28,004 nucleotides of DNA from Desulfuromonadaceae bacterium UBA5613 (GCA_002424625.1 DIKR01000109.1:21728-49731), one strand, 5' to 3'; shown: positions 8,709 through 15,700, counted from the first letter of the stretch. Notes: generated from the sequence alone by a model not told the origin. Translations and numbers: made by a program.

Positions 8709-8782
8709 TGGGGTGTCGCCAAGCGGTAAGGCACCGGTCTCTGACACCGGTATCCTAGGTTCGAATCCTAGCTCCCCAGCCA
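8709..8782 (+). tRNA. tRNA-Gln (anticodon CUG)
   Basis: A complete cloverleaf is visible. The acceptor is TGGGGTG/CTCCCCA and the D arm is GCC...GGC. The anticodon stem CCGGT/ACCGG has loop CTCTGAC, giving anticodon CUG. The T arm is CTAGG-TTCGAAT-CCTAG, with discriminator G and encoded CCA (8780-8782). The starting U-A pair and discriminator G are typical of tRNA-Gln. One U-U mismatch (8714/8773) lies in the acceptor stem. Confidence 0.95.
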
Positions 8783-8816
8783 GGATTAGAGCGACAACGT
8801 CGCATGAAAAGATAGT

Positions 8817-8891
8817 GGTCCCTTCGTCTAGCGGTCAGGACATCGGCCTTTCACGTCGGTAACGCGGGTTCGATTCCCGCAGGGATCACCA
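8817..8891 (+). tRNA. tRNA-Glu (anticodon UUC)
   Basis: The acceptor is GGTCCCT/AGGGATC with one G-U pair. The anticodon loop CTTTCAC gives UUC. The T arm GCGGG-TTCGATT-CCCGC is followed by discriminator A and encoded CCA (8889-8891). It is separated from tRNA-Gln by 34 bases and is probably processed from the same transcript. Confidence 0.96.
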
Positions 8892-8930
8892 GTTAAACAT
8901 CCGAGACGATCTGATATCGGATAAATAAAA

Positions 8931-8967
8931 GAAAGAGCCGCTGAGAAATCAGGGGCTCTTTCTTTTT
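8931..8967 (+). terminator. Rho-independent terminator of the tRNA operon
   Basis: The stem GAAAGAGCC (8931-8939) / GGCTCTTTC (8954-8962) is extended by CTGA/TCAG capped with a GAAA loop. It is followed by TTTTT at 8963-8967. Confidence 0.9.
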
Positions 8968-9018
8968 ATACAGCGAAAGGGAAGTTAGTCAGCAAATCGA
9001 CTCCTCCCCGTCATGACT

Positions 9019-10005
9019 TCAGGGCCTTATCTCAACGATCGTGCCATTGAGCGCTAATCTGTCAATTTCCATGACTTCTTCGTCTGTGACGGCAATACAC
9101 CCCTTCGTCCAGTCAACTTCTGTGTGAAGATCACCAAGCCAAGAGAATCCATTCTTAATACCATGGATCATGATGTCTCCCCCCGGAGAAACACCAAGTT
9201 GCTTTGCCCTCTTTTTGTCTTTCTCGTTTGGATAGGAAATACGAAGAGACAGGTGGTAACGGCTGTCCCTGTTTCTTGAATCGATAACGTAGGTTCCCTC
9301 CGGGGTTTTGTTATCCCCTTGCATTTCTTTTGGACCAACCGGATTCCCCCCCAAGGCTATTTGATAGGTCTTGAGCACCTTGCCCTTTGCGATCAACGTC
9401 AATCGTCGATCTTTCTTTTCTATCAGAATTTTGTCTGCTGGACCCTTCTGGAGGGCAAAAACCTCATTTTTCAGGGTAATAATTGCAGTCTCTTTGCTGT
9501 CAAGCTCTTGTTCAAGTGCTTCAATCTCTTTTTTCAGGGTAATAATCACATTTCCCTTGTTTTGAACCTCTTGTCGGAGTGTCTCAACCTGTGCCTGTTG
9601 CGTAGCAATCGTCTTATCCTTGACAATGACATTAGTGATATTAAATACCATCATCTCACTGTCCTTCTTATATCCACTCTCCGGGTAATCCCTTATGAGT
9701 TTCTGAAAACATTCCAGGGATTTCTGATAATCCTTTTGCGCATTCCCGGGATACGCATAAATGATACCCATCTCGAAAAGAACCCTGTCTCCCTCCGTGG
9801 GATATTGTTCTATAATCTGCTGATATTTACCCAGAGAGGCAGTGTAGTCCCCCTGGCTGAAAAATTTATTCGCTTCTATAAAGGTCGACTTGGCCCGATG
9901 TCCCTCATGAAAGAGGCTGCATCCGCACAGGAACATTGAAACGATGATGCTGCAGACAAAGAAAAAGTTGAAATGCTTAACCATCCTGCGTTGCGTTTTC
10001 CCCAT
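9019..10005 (-). CDS. Lipoprotein L,D-transpeptidase-family (YkuD) protein with TPR-like and coiled-coil regions
   Basis: The 328-residue product begins at the ATG at 10005 (GAAG five bases upstream; a GTG at 10011 would add two residues). A lipoprotein signal ends at LCG|C (Cys29). Residues about 40-110 look TPR-like (FSQGDYTASLGKYQQIIEQYP). About 132-188 is a coiled coil with the repeated phrase IITLK. The C terminus is a YkuD domain with His281 (MIHGIKNG) and catalytic Cys303 (WTKGCIAVTD), so the active site looks intact. YkuD enzymes form 3-3 peptidoglycan cross-links, attach lipoproteins to peptidoglycan, or in the DpaA case remove them. Its place behind the Lpp-like gene suggests a role in lipoprotein tethering. 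Which reaction it performs is not resolved. Confidence 0.88.
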   Translation of the reverse strand: MGKTQRRMVKHFNFFFVCSIIVSMFLCGCSLFHEGHRAKSTFIEANKFFSQGDYTASLGKYQQIIEQYPTEGDRVLFEMGIIYAYPGNAQKDYQKSLECFQKLIRDYPESGYKKDSEMMVFNITNVIVKDKTIATQQAQVETLRQEVQNKGNVIITLKKEIEALEQELDSKETAIITLKNEVFALQKGPADKILIEKKDRRLTLIAKGKVLKTYQIALGGNPVGPKEMQGDNKTPEGTYVIDSRNRDSRYHLSLRISYPNEKDKKRAKQLGVSPGGDIMIHGIKNGFSWLGDLHTEVDWTKGCIAVTDEEVMEIDRLALNGTIVEIRP

Positions 10006-10084
10006 ATTCACTTCGTTTCGTTAGTATGGTTTTGACAGATTAAATGTTTGAATGGTTCGGTCAGATTTTGCACGGTAAAAGCAT

Positions 10085-10121
10085 AAGGAAGTAGCAGAGC
10101 ATCAAACCCTGCTACTTCCTT
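10085..10121 (-). terminator. Hairpin between the Lpp-like gene and the downstream L,D-transpeptidase gene
   Basis: Perfect 13-base arms 10085-10097 and 10109-10121 with an 11-base loop. On the minus strand the stem is followed by ATGCTTTT, a weak T tract. It may partly terminate the lipoprotein mRNA, giving high lipoprotein and low enzyme output, or stabilise its 3' end. Confidence 0.55.
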
Positions 10122-10165
10122 TTCAAAGCTTTATTCTCAAAGATGACGCTCCCGAGAAAAACGAC

Positions 10166-10486
10166 TTACTTCATCATTGATTTTTGGAAAATCGCGTCAG
10201 CCTGCTTGGCCTTTTCATCTGCGATCCTGGCCTTTTCATCTGCGATTCTCGCTCTTTCTTCTGCCATCGTTACAGCATTTTCAGCCCGCAATGCGGCAGC
10301 CTCGGCCTTTAACGTGGCGGCATCCGCTGCTGCCTTGGCAACCTGCGCATCCTGCACTGCCTGATCAGCTTTTGCACCTGTCATCATTTGCTGTGCCTGA
10401 ACTTTTTCAAGATCACCTGTGGTGGCGCAACCCCCAAAAGTAAGGGCAAGAACAAGCATCACTGTGAACACTAAAAGATTTTTCAT
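10166..10486 (-). CDS. Lpp/OprI-like alanine-zipper outer-membrane lipoprotein with C-terminal lysine
   Basis: The 106-residue protein has a lipoprotein signal peptide (MKNLLVFTVMLVLALTFGGC; Cys20, lipobox FGGC). An Ala/Glu/Lys-rich heptad coiled coil without prolines follows, including the tandem ARIADEK repeat. It ends in ...FQKSMMK, so the last residue is lysine. In E. coli Lpp the terminal lysine is joined to meso-DAP of peptidoglycan by LdtA/B/C. Here two YkuD genes flank the lipoprotein, supporting the same use. GAGGAG lies nine bases before the ATG. It is longer than Lpp (78) or OprI (83), so if tethered it could span a wider gap. The covalent linkage is inference. Confidence 0.85.
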   Translation of the reverse strand: MKNLLVFTVMLVLALTFGGCATTGDLEKVQAQQMMTGAKADQAVQDAQVAKAAADAATLKAEAAALRAENAVTMAEERARIADEKARIADEKAKQADAIFQKSMMK

Positions 10487-10499
10487 AGTTATTGTCTCC

Positions 10500-10600
10500 T
10501 CAAATAGTTGACTTCTTAAATGATTCGCGGAAAATCTCGTCAGTCATCTTCGCCTTTTATAAACTGCGATCTTCGCCTTGCATCGCTTTTCACCTCCTCT
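10500..10600 (-). pseudogene. Degenerate remnant of a second Lpp-like gene (3' end)
   Basis: On the minus strand a perfect ribosome binding site AGGAGGTG (10598-10591) precedes ATG 10583 by seven bases, but the frame stops after eight codons. Past that TAA the same frame reads KAKMTDEIFRESFKK (10556 leftwards), clearly related in DNA and protein to the 3' end of the intact lipoprotein gene (KAKQADAIFQKSMMK), and ends at TGA 10502-10500. The ribosome binding site is only about ten bases after the upstream L,D-transpeptidase stop. This suggests a duplicated or tandem lipoprotein gene that lost its middle. Confidence 0.65.
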
Positions 10601-10607
10601 CTTCCGG

Positions 10608-11924
10608 CTATCCCTTCTTGACTGGTTCAATCAATCTCCCCTCTATTTCCAAATCAATTTTCAGGCGCTTGATTGCATCTTTGGCCTCTTTGATATCGAT
10701 GTACGGGCCGGCGATGACTTGGTAGCTGGAATTCTTTGCAATCACCCGTGCCGGGATTTGTGGGCCCTGGTGGTTGATAATGGCGGCAAGCCGCACCGCA
10801 TCGTTTTTGTCACGAAGGTCAGCAGCCAAAACCGACCACGCATCTTTTTTCAGATCTGGTATTTTGGGCTTGCCATATAATTCGTCTGGGTGCTTGACTT
10901 CTATCGGTTCCGCAATCCCTATTCCCCTACCTTGCCTGATCTCAAAGATAGGGACTGGTATCCCGCGAGCCTCTGCCAATATTTTCTTGACTTTACTCCA
11001 GTCAAGCGGGCGCCCTGATTTTTTTTCAATATTTTTTAATTTTGCATAGATCTTATCAAACTCAGCAGCGTCCAGGTCTTCCGTGGAGGCATGAACTTCC
11101 ATGTAGACTATGCCATTGCTTTGACCCAGGAGATACGGCTGGTTAACGATGTTGACAGCTGTTTTAACCGCAGTGTTTTCATAAAGTCTTTTCACGTCTT
11201 CCGGATAAAGTCGCATGCAGCCATTGGTTGCCGTAAGACCAACGCTGGCCGGTTTATTCGTGCCATGAATCAAATAACTCGGTTCACTTAGATACAGTGC
11301 GTATTCTCCCAAGGGGTTTAGAGGTCCCGGCAGAACTTTAGCGGGCAGAGGATCTCCTTTTTTCAGATGATCCTTGGCAATTGAGACTGGCACATGCCAG
11401 GTCGGTTTGCTGGCCTTGCGTACCACATGCATTAGACCTCTAGGCGAGGGGCGGTCTTCTTTGCCGACACCGACCGGATAGGTCAATACGGTCAATGCCT
11501 CGCTATTCCCTTGAAATTGAAAAAGCCGCATCGCTGCCAAGTTGATGACGATGCCTTTTCTCGGAGCGTCCGGCAGGATAAAACTCAGAGGCAACATGAC
11601 ACGCTCTCCGGCCTCAGGCACCCATAAATCTACCCCTGGATTCGCTGCGCTGACTTCTTTGAGTCCCAGGCTGAAATGCCTTGCAATATCCGGTAGCGTA
11701 TCCCCCTTCTCAAGTCTGATGAATGCCAAGCGGCCGATGACATCATCTCCTTTGACAACAGAAAACTCGTTTCGTATGACATTTTCCTCCAAATATTTTG
11801 GAGCAAGCGTGTATTCGTCAGGAGCTCTTTTCATGGCAATACATCCCTGTAGAGACAGGATAGCGACAAAAAGAATTGTAAAACGAAGCGTACAGGATAA
11901 GGGTATTTCAATGATTCGGTGCAT
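10608..11924 (-). CDS. LysM-YkuD-SPOR lipoprotein L,D-transpeptidase (ErfK/LdtA-C-like)
   Basis: The 438-residue protein has a lipoprotein signal ending at LQG|C (Cys28). A LysM-like peptidoglycan-binding region (about 65-113, KGDTLPDIARHFSLGL...VMLPL) precedes a YkuD catalytic domain with His220 (LIHGTN) and Cys236 (ATNGCMRLYPEDV). A C-terminal SPOR-like segment (about 388-433, SYQVIAGPYIDIKEAKDAI) follows. LysM-YkuD with a GCxRL motif is the layout of E. coli LdtA/B/C, which attach Lpp to peptidoglycan; the lipid anchor and SPOR domain are additions. The ATG at 11924 has an in-frame TGA two codons upstream, and the ribosome binding site (AAAGGA) is rather far away at 13 bases. A GEMM riboswitch-terminator leader lies upstream, and the Lpp-like gene downstream. 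Confidence 0.92.
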   Translation of the reverse strand: MHRIIEIPLSCTLRFTILFVAILSLQGCIAMKRAPDEYTLAPKYLEENVIRNEFSVVKGDDVIGRLAFIRLEKGDTLPDIARHFSLGLKEVSAANPGVDLWVPEAGERVMLPLSFILPDAPRKGIVINLAAMRLFQFQGNSEALTVLTYPVGVGKEDRPSPRGLMHVVRKASKPTWHVPVSIAKDHLKKGDPLPAKVLPGPLNPLGEYALYLSEPSYLIHGTNKPASVGLTATNGCMRLYPEDVKRLYENTAVKTAVNIVNQPYLLGQSNGIVYMEVHASTEDLDAAEFDKIYAKLKNIEKKSGRPLDWSKVKKILAEARGIPVPIFEIRQGRGIGIAEPIEVKHPDELYGKPKIPDLKKDAWSVLAADLRDKNDAVRLAAIINHQGPQIPARVIAKNSSYQVIAGPYIDIKEAKDAIKRLKIDLEIEGRLIEPVKKG

Positions 11925-12013
11925 GGGTCAAATATAAGTCCTTTCAATGATGTAACAAAGTATGGTTGAATTTTCGAAAATTGCCATAAGGCGAAGCCAA
12001 GAATTAATGGCAC

Positions 12014-12065
12014 AAAAATAGCCGGATCGCCGAATATCTTCTGGATATTTCGGCGACCCGGCTAT
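12014..12065 (-). terminator. Riboswitch expression platform: intrinsic terminator
   Basis: On the minus strand arms 12065-12044 and 12038-12018 pair almost perfectly over 21 positions (one G-U, one bulged A) with a five-base loop. TTTTT at 12018-12014 follows. The 5' arm is the 3' half of the GEMM aptamer, so aptamer folding and terminator folding exclude each other. This predicts that ligand binding prevents termination, making an ON switch. Confidence 0.9.
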
Positions 12066-12129
12066 CTCTGAGAGACCCTGTGGGCTTTCCGTCCCATTCT
12101 CGCGAATGGTTTAGTATTATCGTTTCATC
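12044..12129 (-). ncRNA. GEMM-I family cyclic-dinucleotide riboswitch aptamer, GEMM-Ib (3',3'-cGAMP) type likely
   Basis: Read on the minus strand, the hallmark elements occur in order. AAACC opens the P2 hairpin CCATTC-GCGA-GAATGG (12109-12094, GNRA tetraloop). GGACGGAAAGCC follows, close to the GGACGCAAAGCC consensus. A P3 stem region GGGTCTCT...AGAGATAGCC and the GGGTCGCCGAAATATC tail complete the aptamer. The base equivalent to ligand-contacting G20 of the Vibrio Vc2 aptamer is A (12115). G20A is the change reported for Geobacter GEMM-Ib members that prefer 3',3'-cGAMP over c-di-GMP. The assignment of selectivity is inference. It leads the LysM-YkuD gene that begins at 11924. Confidence 0.88.
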
Positions 12130-12158
12130 CATTTATTGACTGTGCTTTATCTGTGAGG

Positions 12159-12187
12159 ATAATTGACTCAACAAGGAAGCTTGTCAA
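12159..12187 (-). promoter_or_regulatory. Predicted sigma70 promoter of the riboswitch-controlled operon
   Basis: On the minus strand a perfect TTGACA (12187-12182) and AATTAT (12164-12159, 4/6) have a 17-base spacer. Transcription would start near 12152, about 20 bases before the aptamer. A small palindrome TTGAGTCAA (12171-12163) overlaps the -10 element and its upstream flank. Confidence 0.65.
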
Positions 12188-12189
12188 GA

Positions 12190-12426
12190 AAAACATTGGT
12201 CCAGGGGCAACCACAATGGTATGATGGTTTATTAAGTATCCGATATAACACTTTTTTTAGAAATTTTCAGAGACTGTAAAATATAGAGTTGCCAGGACGT
12301 TCAAACTCCTCCCAGAGATGACTGAGCAATGTTGGTTGCACACAAGCGATCACTTCCCCAGAGTGACTTCTTGTGTTTTAATGTTTTTGAAAAATGACCA
12401 TTGAATCTTGAAAGGATACACAGATT
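12190..12426. other. Intergenic region upstream of cmoA with a possible leader or small RNA
   Basis: No protein-coding gene is seen. On the plus strand TTGGTC (12196-12201) and TATGAT (12220-12225) with an 18-base spacer form a possible promoter. A hairpin CACAAG (12341-12346) / CTTGTG (12370-12375), with inner TCACT/AGTGA, is followed by TTTT (12376-12379). Together they could bound a transcript of about 150 nt, or act as an attenuator ahead of cmoA. Confidence 0.35.
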
Positions 12427-13161
12427 GTGACCAAAAAAACCGATGTCATCTACGCTGCACCGCTCACTGAAATGATCGATTTTCAATTCGATGAAAAGGT
12501 CGTTGCGGTCTTTCCCGACATGATTCAACGCTCGGTCCCCGGCTATGGAATGATGATCACCACCATCGGCATTCTCGCCGCGAGATATGCCCAGGCCGAC
12601 AGTCACTGTTATGACCTCGGTTGTTCGTTAGGGGCGGTCAGCCTGGCCATGCGGCAACGGATCAGCCAGCCGGACTGTGACATTATCGCCGTCGACAACT
12701 CTCCGGCGATGATCGCGCAGGGTCGCGCGCTTCTCGCCCGCGATATGACATCGACCGTTCCAGTGACGATGCTCTGTGGCGATCTCCAAAAGGTCAACAT
12801 TAACAACGCTTCCGTGGTGGTTTTGAACTTTACCCTGCAATTCATCCCCCTGAGCCAGCGTCTAGGGCTGATTAAACGGATCTATGCGGGGTTGAAGCCG
12901 AACGGCATCCTCATTCTCTCTGAGAAGATCGCCTTTGACGAGCCGGGACAACAGCAATTTCATGTCGAGTTACATCATGACTTTAAACGGGCCAACGGCT
13001 ACAGCGATCTGGAGATCAGCCAGAAACGGACGGCGCTGGAAAATGTCATGATCCCGGAGACCCTGGCTTGTCATCAACAACGCCTGCAAGCTGCGGGCTT
13101 TAACTTTGTCGATCTCTGGTTCCAGTGCTTGAACTTTGTTTCAATGGTCGCGATCAAATGA
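12427..13161 (+). CDS. cmoA: Carboxy-S-adenosyl-L-methionine synthase
   Basis: The 244-residue SAM-dependent methyltransferase fold has YDLGCSLGAVSLAM (62-75), FDEKVVAVFPDMIQRSVPGY near the N terminus, the VVVLNFTLQFI block and ILSEK. These are typical of CmoA, which converts SAM and prephenate to carboxy-SAM. It starts at GTG 12427, with AAAGGA about ten bases upstream. The stop overlaps the cmoB start (ATGA), so the pair is translationally coupled. Together they make 5-carboxymethoxyuridine at the tRNA wobble position. The length agrees with E. coli (247). Confidence 0.96.
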   Translation: MTKKTDVIYAAPLTEMIDFQFDEKVVAVFPDMIQRSVPGYGMMITTIGILAARYAQADSHCYDLGCSLGAVSLAMRQRISQPDCDIIAVDNSPAMIAQGRALLARDMTSTVPVTMLCGDLQKVNINNASVVVLNFTLQFIPLSQRLGLIKRIYAGLKPNGILILSEKIAFDEPGQQQFHVELHHDFKRANGYSDLEISQKRTALENVMIPETLACHQQRLQAAGFNFVDLWFQCLNFVSMVAIK

Positions 13162-14153
13162 ACTTTTACGCTTCTCTCTATCCGCAACTCGAAGCGCTGG
13201 GACAGCAGCGCTGGTCGCAGCAACTGCAAACGACCCTGCCGGAAAGGATGGTTCTCGACCGTCACGGCAAGATGGCGGGCTGGCTCAAGGAGCTGCAGGA
13301 GCTACCGGACATACATCCTTCCCGGCAGGAATTAAATGAGCGGGTGGTCATCGGCGATGCAACAGACCTCGGTGAGGTCAGACGGGAAGAATTGATTGCC
13401 GGGCTCCAGGCCTTTCATCCCTGGCGCAAAGGCCCCTACAACGTCTTCGGCGTGGAGATCGATACCGAGTGGCGTTCCGACTGGAAATGGGAACGCCTGC
13501 TGCCGCACATTCAGCCATTAGCCGGGCGCAGAGTGCTCGATGTCGGTTGCGGCAATGGCTATCACGGTTGGCGTATGCGCGGCGCCGGGGCCGATTTCGT
13601 CCTCGGCATCGAGCCCTTCCTCCTTTCAGTGCTGCAGTTTCAGGTGATGCAACGCTATCTCTGCGACCCGCAGCATCATGTTATCCCCATCGGCATCGAG
13701 GAGGTGCCGGCCAATCTTGTCTGCTTTGACAGCGTCTTCTCCATGGGCGTCCTTTATCATCGCCGTTCCCCCCTCGACCATCTCCTCGAACTCAAAGGCT
13801 GCTTGCGCGCCGGGGGAGAGTTAATTCTGGAGACGCTGATTGTCGACGGGGATCACGAGACCATCTTCATGCCGGCCGGACGTTACGCCAAGATGCGTAA
13901 TGTCTGGTTCCTCCCCTCGATTGCGGCGATGACTTTATGGCTGCAGCGTTGTGGTTTCACAGAGGTTGCCTGCGTTGACACCAACCGCACCAGCCTGCAG
14001 GAGCAGCGCTCGACGGAGTGGATGCACTTTGAGTCGTTGGCGGATTTTCTGGATCCGCAAGAACCGGAGAAGACCATTGAAGGTCACCCGGCACCGTTGC
14101 GGGCGATCTTTACGGCGACGAAGCCGTTCCACGATGTTACCTTCCTTAAGTGA
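13158..14153 (+). CDS. cmoB: tRNA U34 carboxymethyltransferase
   Basis: The 331-residue protein has the SAM motif VLDVGCGNGYHGWRM (126-140). The family blocks HPWRKGPYNVFGVEIDTEWRSDWKW, FSMGVLYHRRSPLDHL and LILETLIVDGD are also present. CmoB transfers the carboxymethyl group from carboxy-SAM to 5-hydroxyuridine at position 34 of tRNAs, broadening decoding. The ATG at 13158 overlaps the cmoA stop by four bases, and the length matches E. coli (323). An upstream ATG at 13125 lies inside cmoA and is not preferred. No terminator is obvious after it. Confidence 0.96.
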   Translation: MNFYASLYPQLEALGQQRWSQQLQTTLPERMVLDRHGKMAGWLKELQELPDIHPSRQELNERVVIGDATDLGEVRREELIAGLQAFHPWRKGPYNVFGVEIDTEWRSDWKWERLLPHIQPLAGRRVLDVGCGNGYHGWRMRGAGADFVLGIEPFLLSVLQFQVMQRYLCDPQHHVIPIGIEEVPANLVCFDSVFSMGVLYHRRSPLDHLLELKGCLRAGGELILETLIVDGDHETIFMPAGRYAKMRNVWFLPSIAAMTLWLQRCGFTEVACVDTNRTSLQEQRSTEWMHFESLADFLDPQEPEKTIEGHPAPLRAIFTATKPFHDVTFLK

Positions 14154-14242
14154 GCAGGGAGCAACAACGACAATCAGTAAGTACCGTCCCCTGATATCTT
14201 TATAAAACTAAAGTAGTTTAATATCTTTTTCATATTTTATTG

Positions 14243-14272
14243 TTGACAAAATAACTTTGTCTTCTGTATTTT
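14243..14272 (+). promoter_or_regulatory. Predicted sigma70 promoter of the SAM-riboswitch operon
   Basis: A perfect TTGACA (14243-14248) and TATTTT (14267-14272) lie 18 bases apart in an AT-rich stretch, placing the start near 14279, about 30 bases ahead of the riboswitch P1 stem. Confidence 0.6.
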
Positions 14273-14309
14273 AAATCTACATACGGTTTATTACTGCCGA
14301 CTAAACAAC

Positions 14310-14423
14310 GTCTTTATTCAGAGTGGTTGAGGGACAGGCCCTGCGACACCACAGCAACCGATCCGTTTTGTACGGATGTCAGGTGCTAATTCCTGCTCCG
14401 GTTTTCCGGGGAAAAATGAGGAC
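14310..14423 (+). ncRNA. SAM-I (S-box) riboswitch aptamer
   Basis: S-box consensus blocks appear in order: CAGAGTGGTTGAGGGA, CAGGCCCT, CACAGCAACC, a GATCCG...CGGAT hairpin, GGTGCTAATTCCTGC and a final TCCGG...CCGG hairpin. P1 closes as GTCTTTATT (14310-14318) with AATGAGGAC (14415-14423), including two G-U pairs. It precedes two methionine/cysteine PLP genes. By family logic, SAM binding stabilises P1 and lets the downstream terminator form (OFF switch). Confidence 0.93.
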
Positions 14424-14467
14424 GGTGTTTCGCAAGATTGTGCGTTTATTCTCTGCGCCGTTTTACG

Positions 14468-14503
14468 AAGCCCCTTCTCATCCTATATGAGCAGGGGCTT
14501 TTT
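14468..14503 (+). terminator. Terminator of the SAM-I riboswitch
   Basis: The stem AAGCCCCT (14468-14475) / AGGGGCTT (14493-14500) is extended by CTCAT/ATGAG, with a run of T at 14499-14503. It lies 45 bases after the aptamer and 40 bases before the gene, as expected for transcriptional control. Confidence 0.9.
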
Positions 14504-14542
14504 GTTGTCCCCTCGCCAAGACGACCTAAGAGGAGAAGAACT

Positions 14543-15688
14543 ATGTCCGGAGCAAAGAGTCTTGAAAGCCGTATTGTCCACCTTGGTGTCGGGCGGGATA
14601 CAAAGACCGGCGCCATCAGCTTTCCGATCTATCCGAGCGCCACTTACCGCCATCCCGGCGTCGGTGAGAGTACCGGCTTCGATTATACCCGCTCCGGCAA
14701 TCCAACCCGGCAGATCCTTGAAGAAGGGCTCGCGACCCTCGAAGGGGGAAGTCGCGGTCTCGCCTTTGCTTCGGGAATGGCGGCGTTAACCACCCTCTTT
14801 CTCCACTTCTCCAGCGGCGATCATGTCATCGTTTCCGAAGATCTCTATGGCGGCACCTACCGCCTTCTGGAGCAGATTTTCGCTAAACTCGGCATCTCTG
14901 CCAGTTACGTCGATACCAGTGACCATGCCGCTGTTACCGCCGCCATCACCCCGCAGAGTTGCGCCCTCCTTCTTGAAACGCCGGGCAATCCACTCCTCGG
15001 TGTCAGCGATATTGCCGCCCTAGCCGCCATCTGCCGACAACACAAACTCCTTTTTTGTGTCGACAACACCTTTCTCACTCCGGTTCTGCAACGCCCCCTC
15101 GACCTTGGCGCCGACGTGGTGATACACTCCGGCACCAAATATCTCGGCGGCCACAATGATCTCTGTTCCGGTGTCCTCGTCGCCAAAGATAACGCCCTCG
15201 GTGAGCGTCTCTACTTTTTGCAGAACGCCACCGGCGGAGTCCTGCCGCCGCAGGATTGCTGGCTGCTGATCCGCAGCTTGAAGACCTTGACCCTGCGCAT
15301 GGAGAGACACTGTCAGAATGCTTTACAGATTGCCCGTTGGCTGCAACGCCAACCGCAGGTGACGGCCGTTTACTATCCGGGATTGGAAAGTCACCCCGGC
15401 CATGCACTCAGCAAACAGCAATGCAGCGGCTTCGGCGGCATGCTCTCTTTCCGTGTCAGCAGCCCAGAACTCGCTTGCCAGGTATTGAAGAAGATCGAGC
15501 TGATCTCCTTTGCTGAAAGTCTTGGCGGCGTGGAGTCGCTCCTCACATTGCCGGCGGTCCAGACGCATGGCGATATCCCGGAAGCCGAGCGGGAGCGGCG
15601 CGGCATCTGTACTTCGCTGCTCCGTTTTTCGGTGGGGATCGAGAATGTTGACGATTTGATTGCTGATCTGAAACAGGCGTTGAATTAA
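14543..15688 (+). CDS. Cystathionine gamma-synthase / O-acetylhomoserine-type PLP enzyme (MetI-like)
   Basis: The 381-residue Cys/Met-metabolism PLP enzyme has the PLP lysine at K199 (IHSGTKYLGGHND), FDYTRSGNPTRQ (46-57), ASGMAALTT and DNTFLTPVLQRPLDLG. Its N terminus (GAISFPIYPSATYRHPGVGE) is strikingly like Bacillus MetI, which makes cystathionine from an activated homoserine and cysteine. Gamma-lyase or O-acylhomoserine sulfhydrylase activity cannot be excluded by eye. The ATG at 14543 has AGGAG seven bases upstream. The SAM-I riboswitch directly upstream supports methionine biosynthesis. A second paralogue follows after a large palindrome. Confidence 0.9.
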   Translation: MSGAKSLESRIVHLGVGRDTKTGAISFPIYPSATYRHPGVGESTGFDYTRSGNPTRQILEEGLATLEGGSRGLAFASGMAALTTLFLHFSSGDHVIVSEDLYGGTYRLLEQIFAKLGISASYVDTSDHAAVTAAITPQSCALLLETPGNPLLGVSDIAALAAICRQHKLLFCVDNTFLTPVLQRPLDLGADVVIHSGTKYLGGHNDLCSGVLVAKDNALGERLYFLQNATGGVLPPQDCWLLIRSLKTLTLRMERHCQNALQIARWLQRQPQVTAVYYPGLESHPGHALSKQQCSGFGGMLSFRVSSPELACQVLKKIELISFAESLGGVESLLTLPAVQTHGDIPEAERERRGICTSLLRFSVGIENVDDLIADLKQALN

Positions 15689-15700
15689 AGAATTTCCGTA

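Noticed and set aside
9319..9939. 206-codon plus-strand frame opposite the TPR/coiled-coil transpeptidase
   Set aside because: The minus-strand frame has a lipobox, coiled coil and intact YkuD motif; the plus frame has no recognisable feature.
12008..12022. TGGCAC-like sequence near the GEMM terminator as a second sigma54 promoter
   Set aside because: The -12 part reads TAGC instead of TTGC, and the plus strand there leads to no gene.
12301..12606. 101-codon minus-strand frame near cmoA
   Set aside because: It overlaps the cmoA start region, has no ribosome binding site of note and no similarity I recognise.
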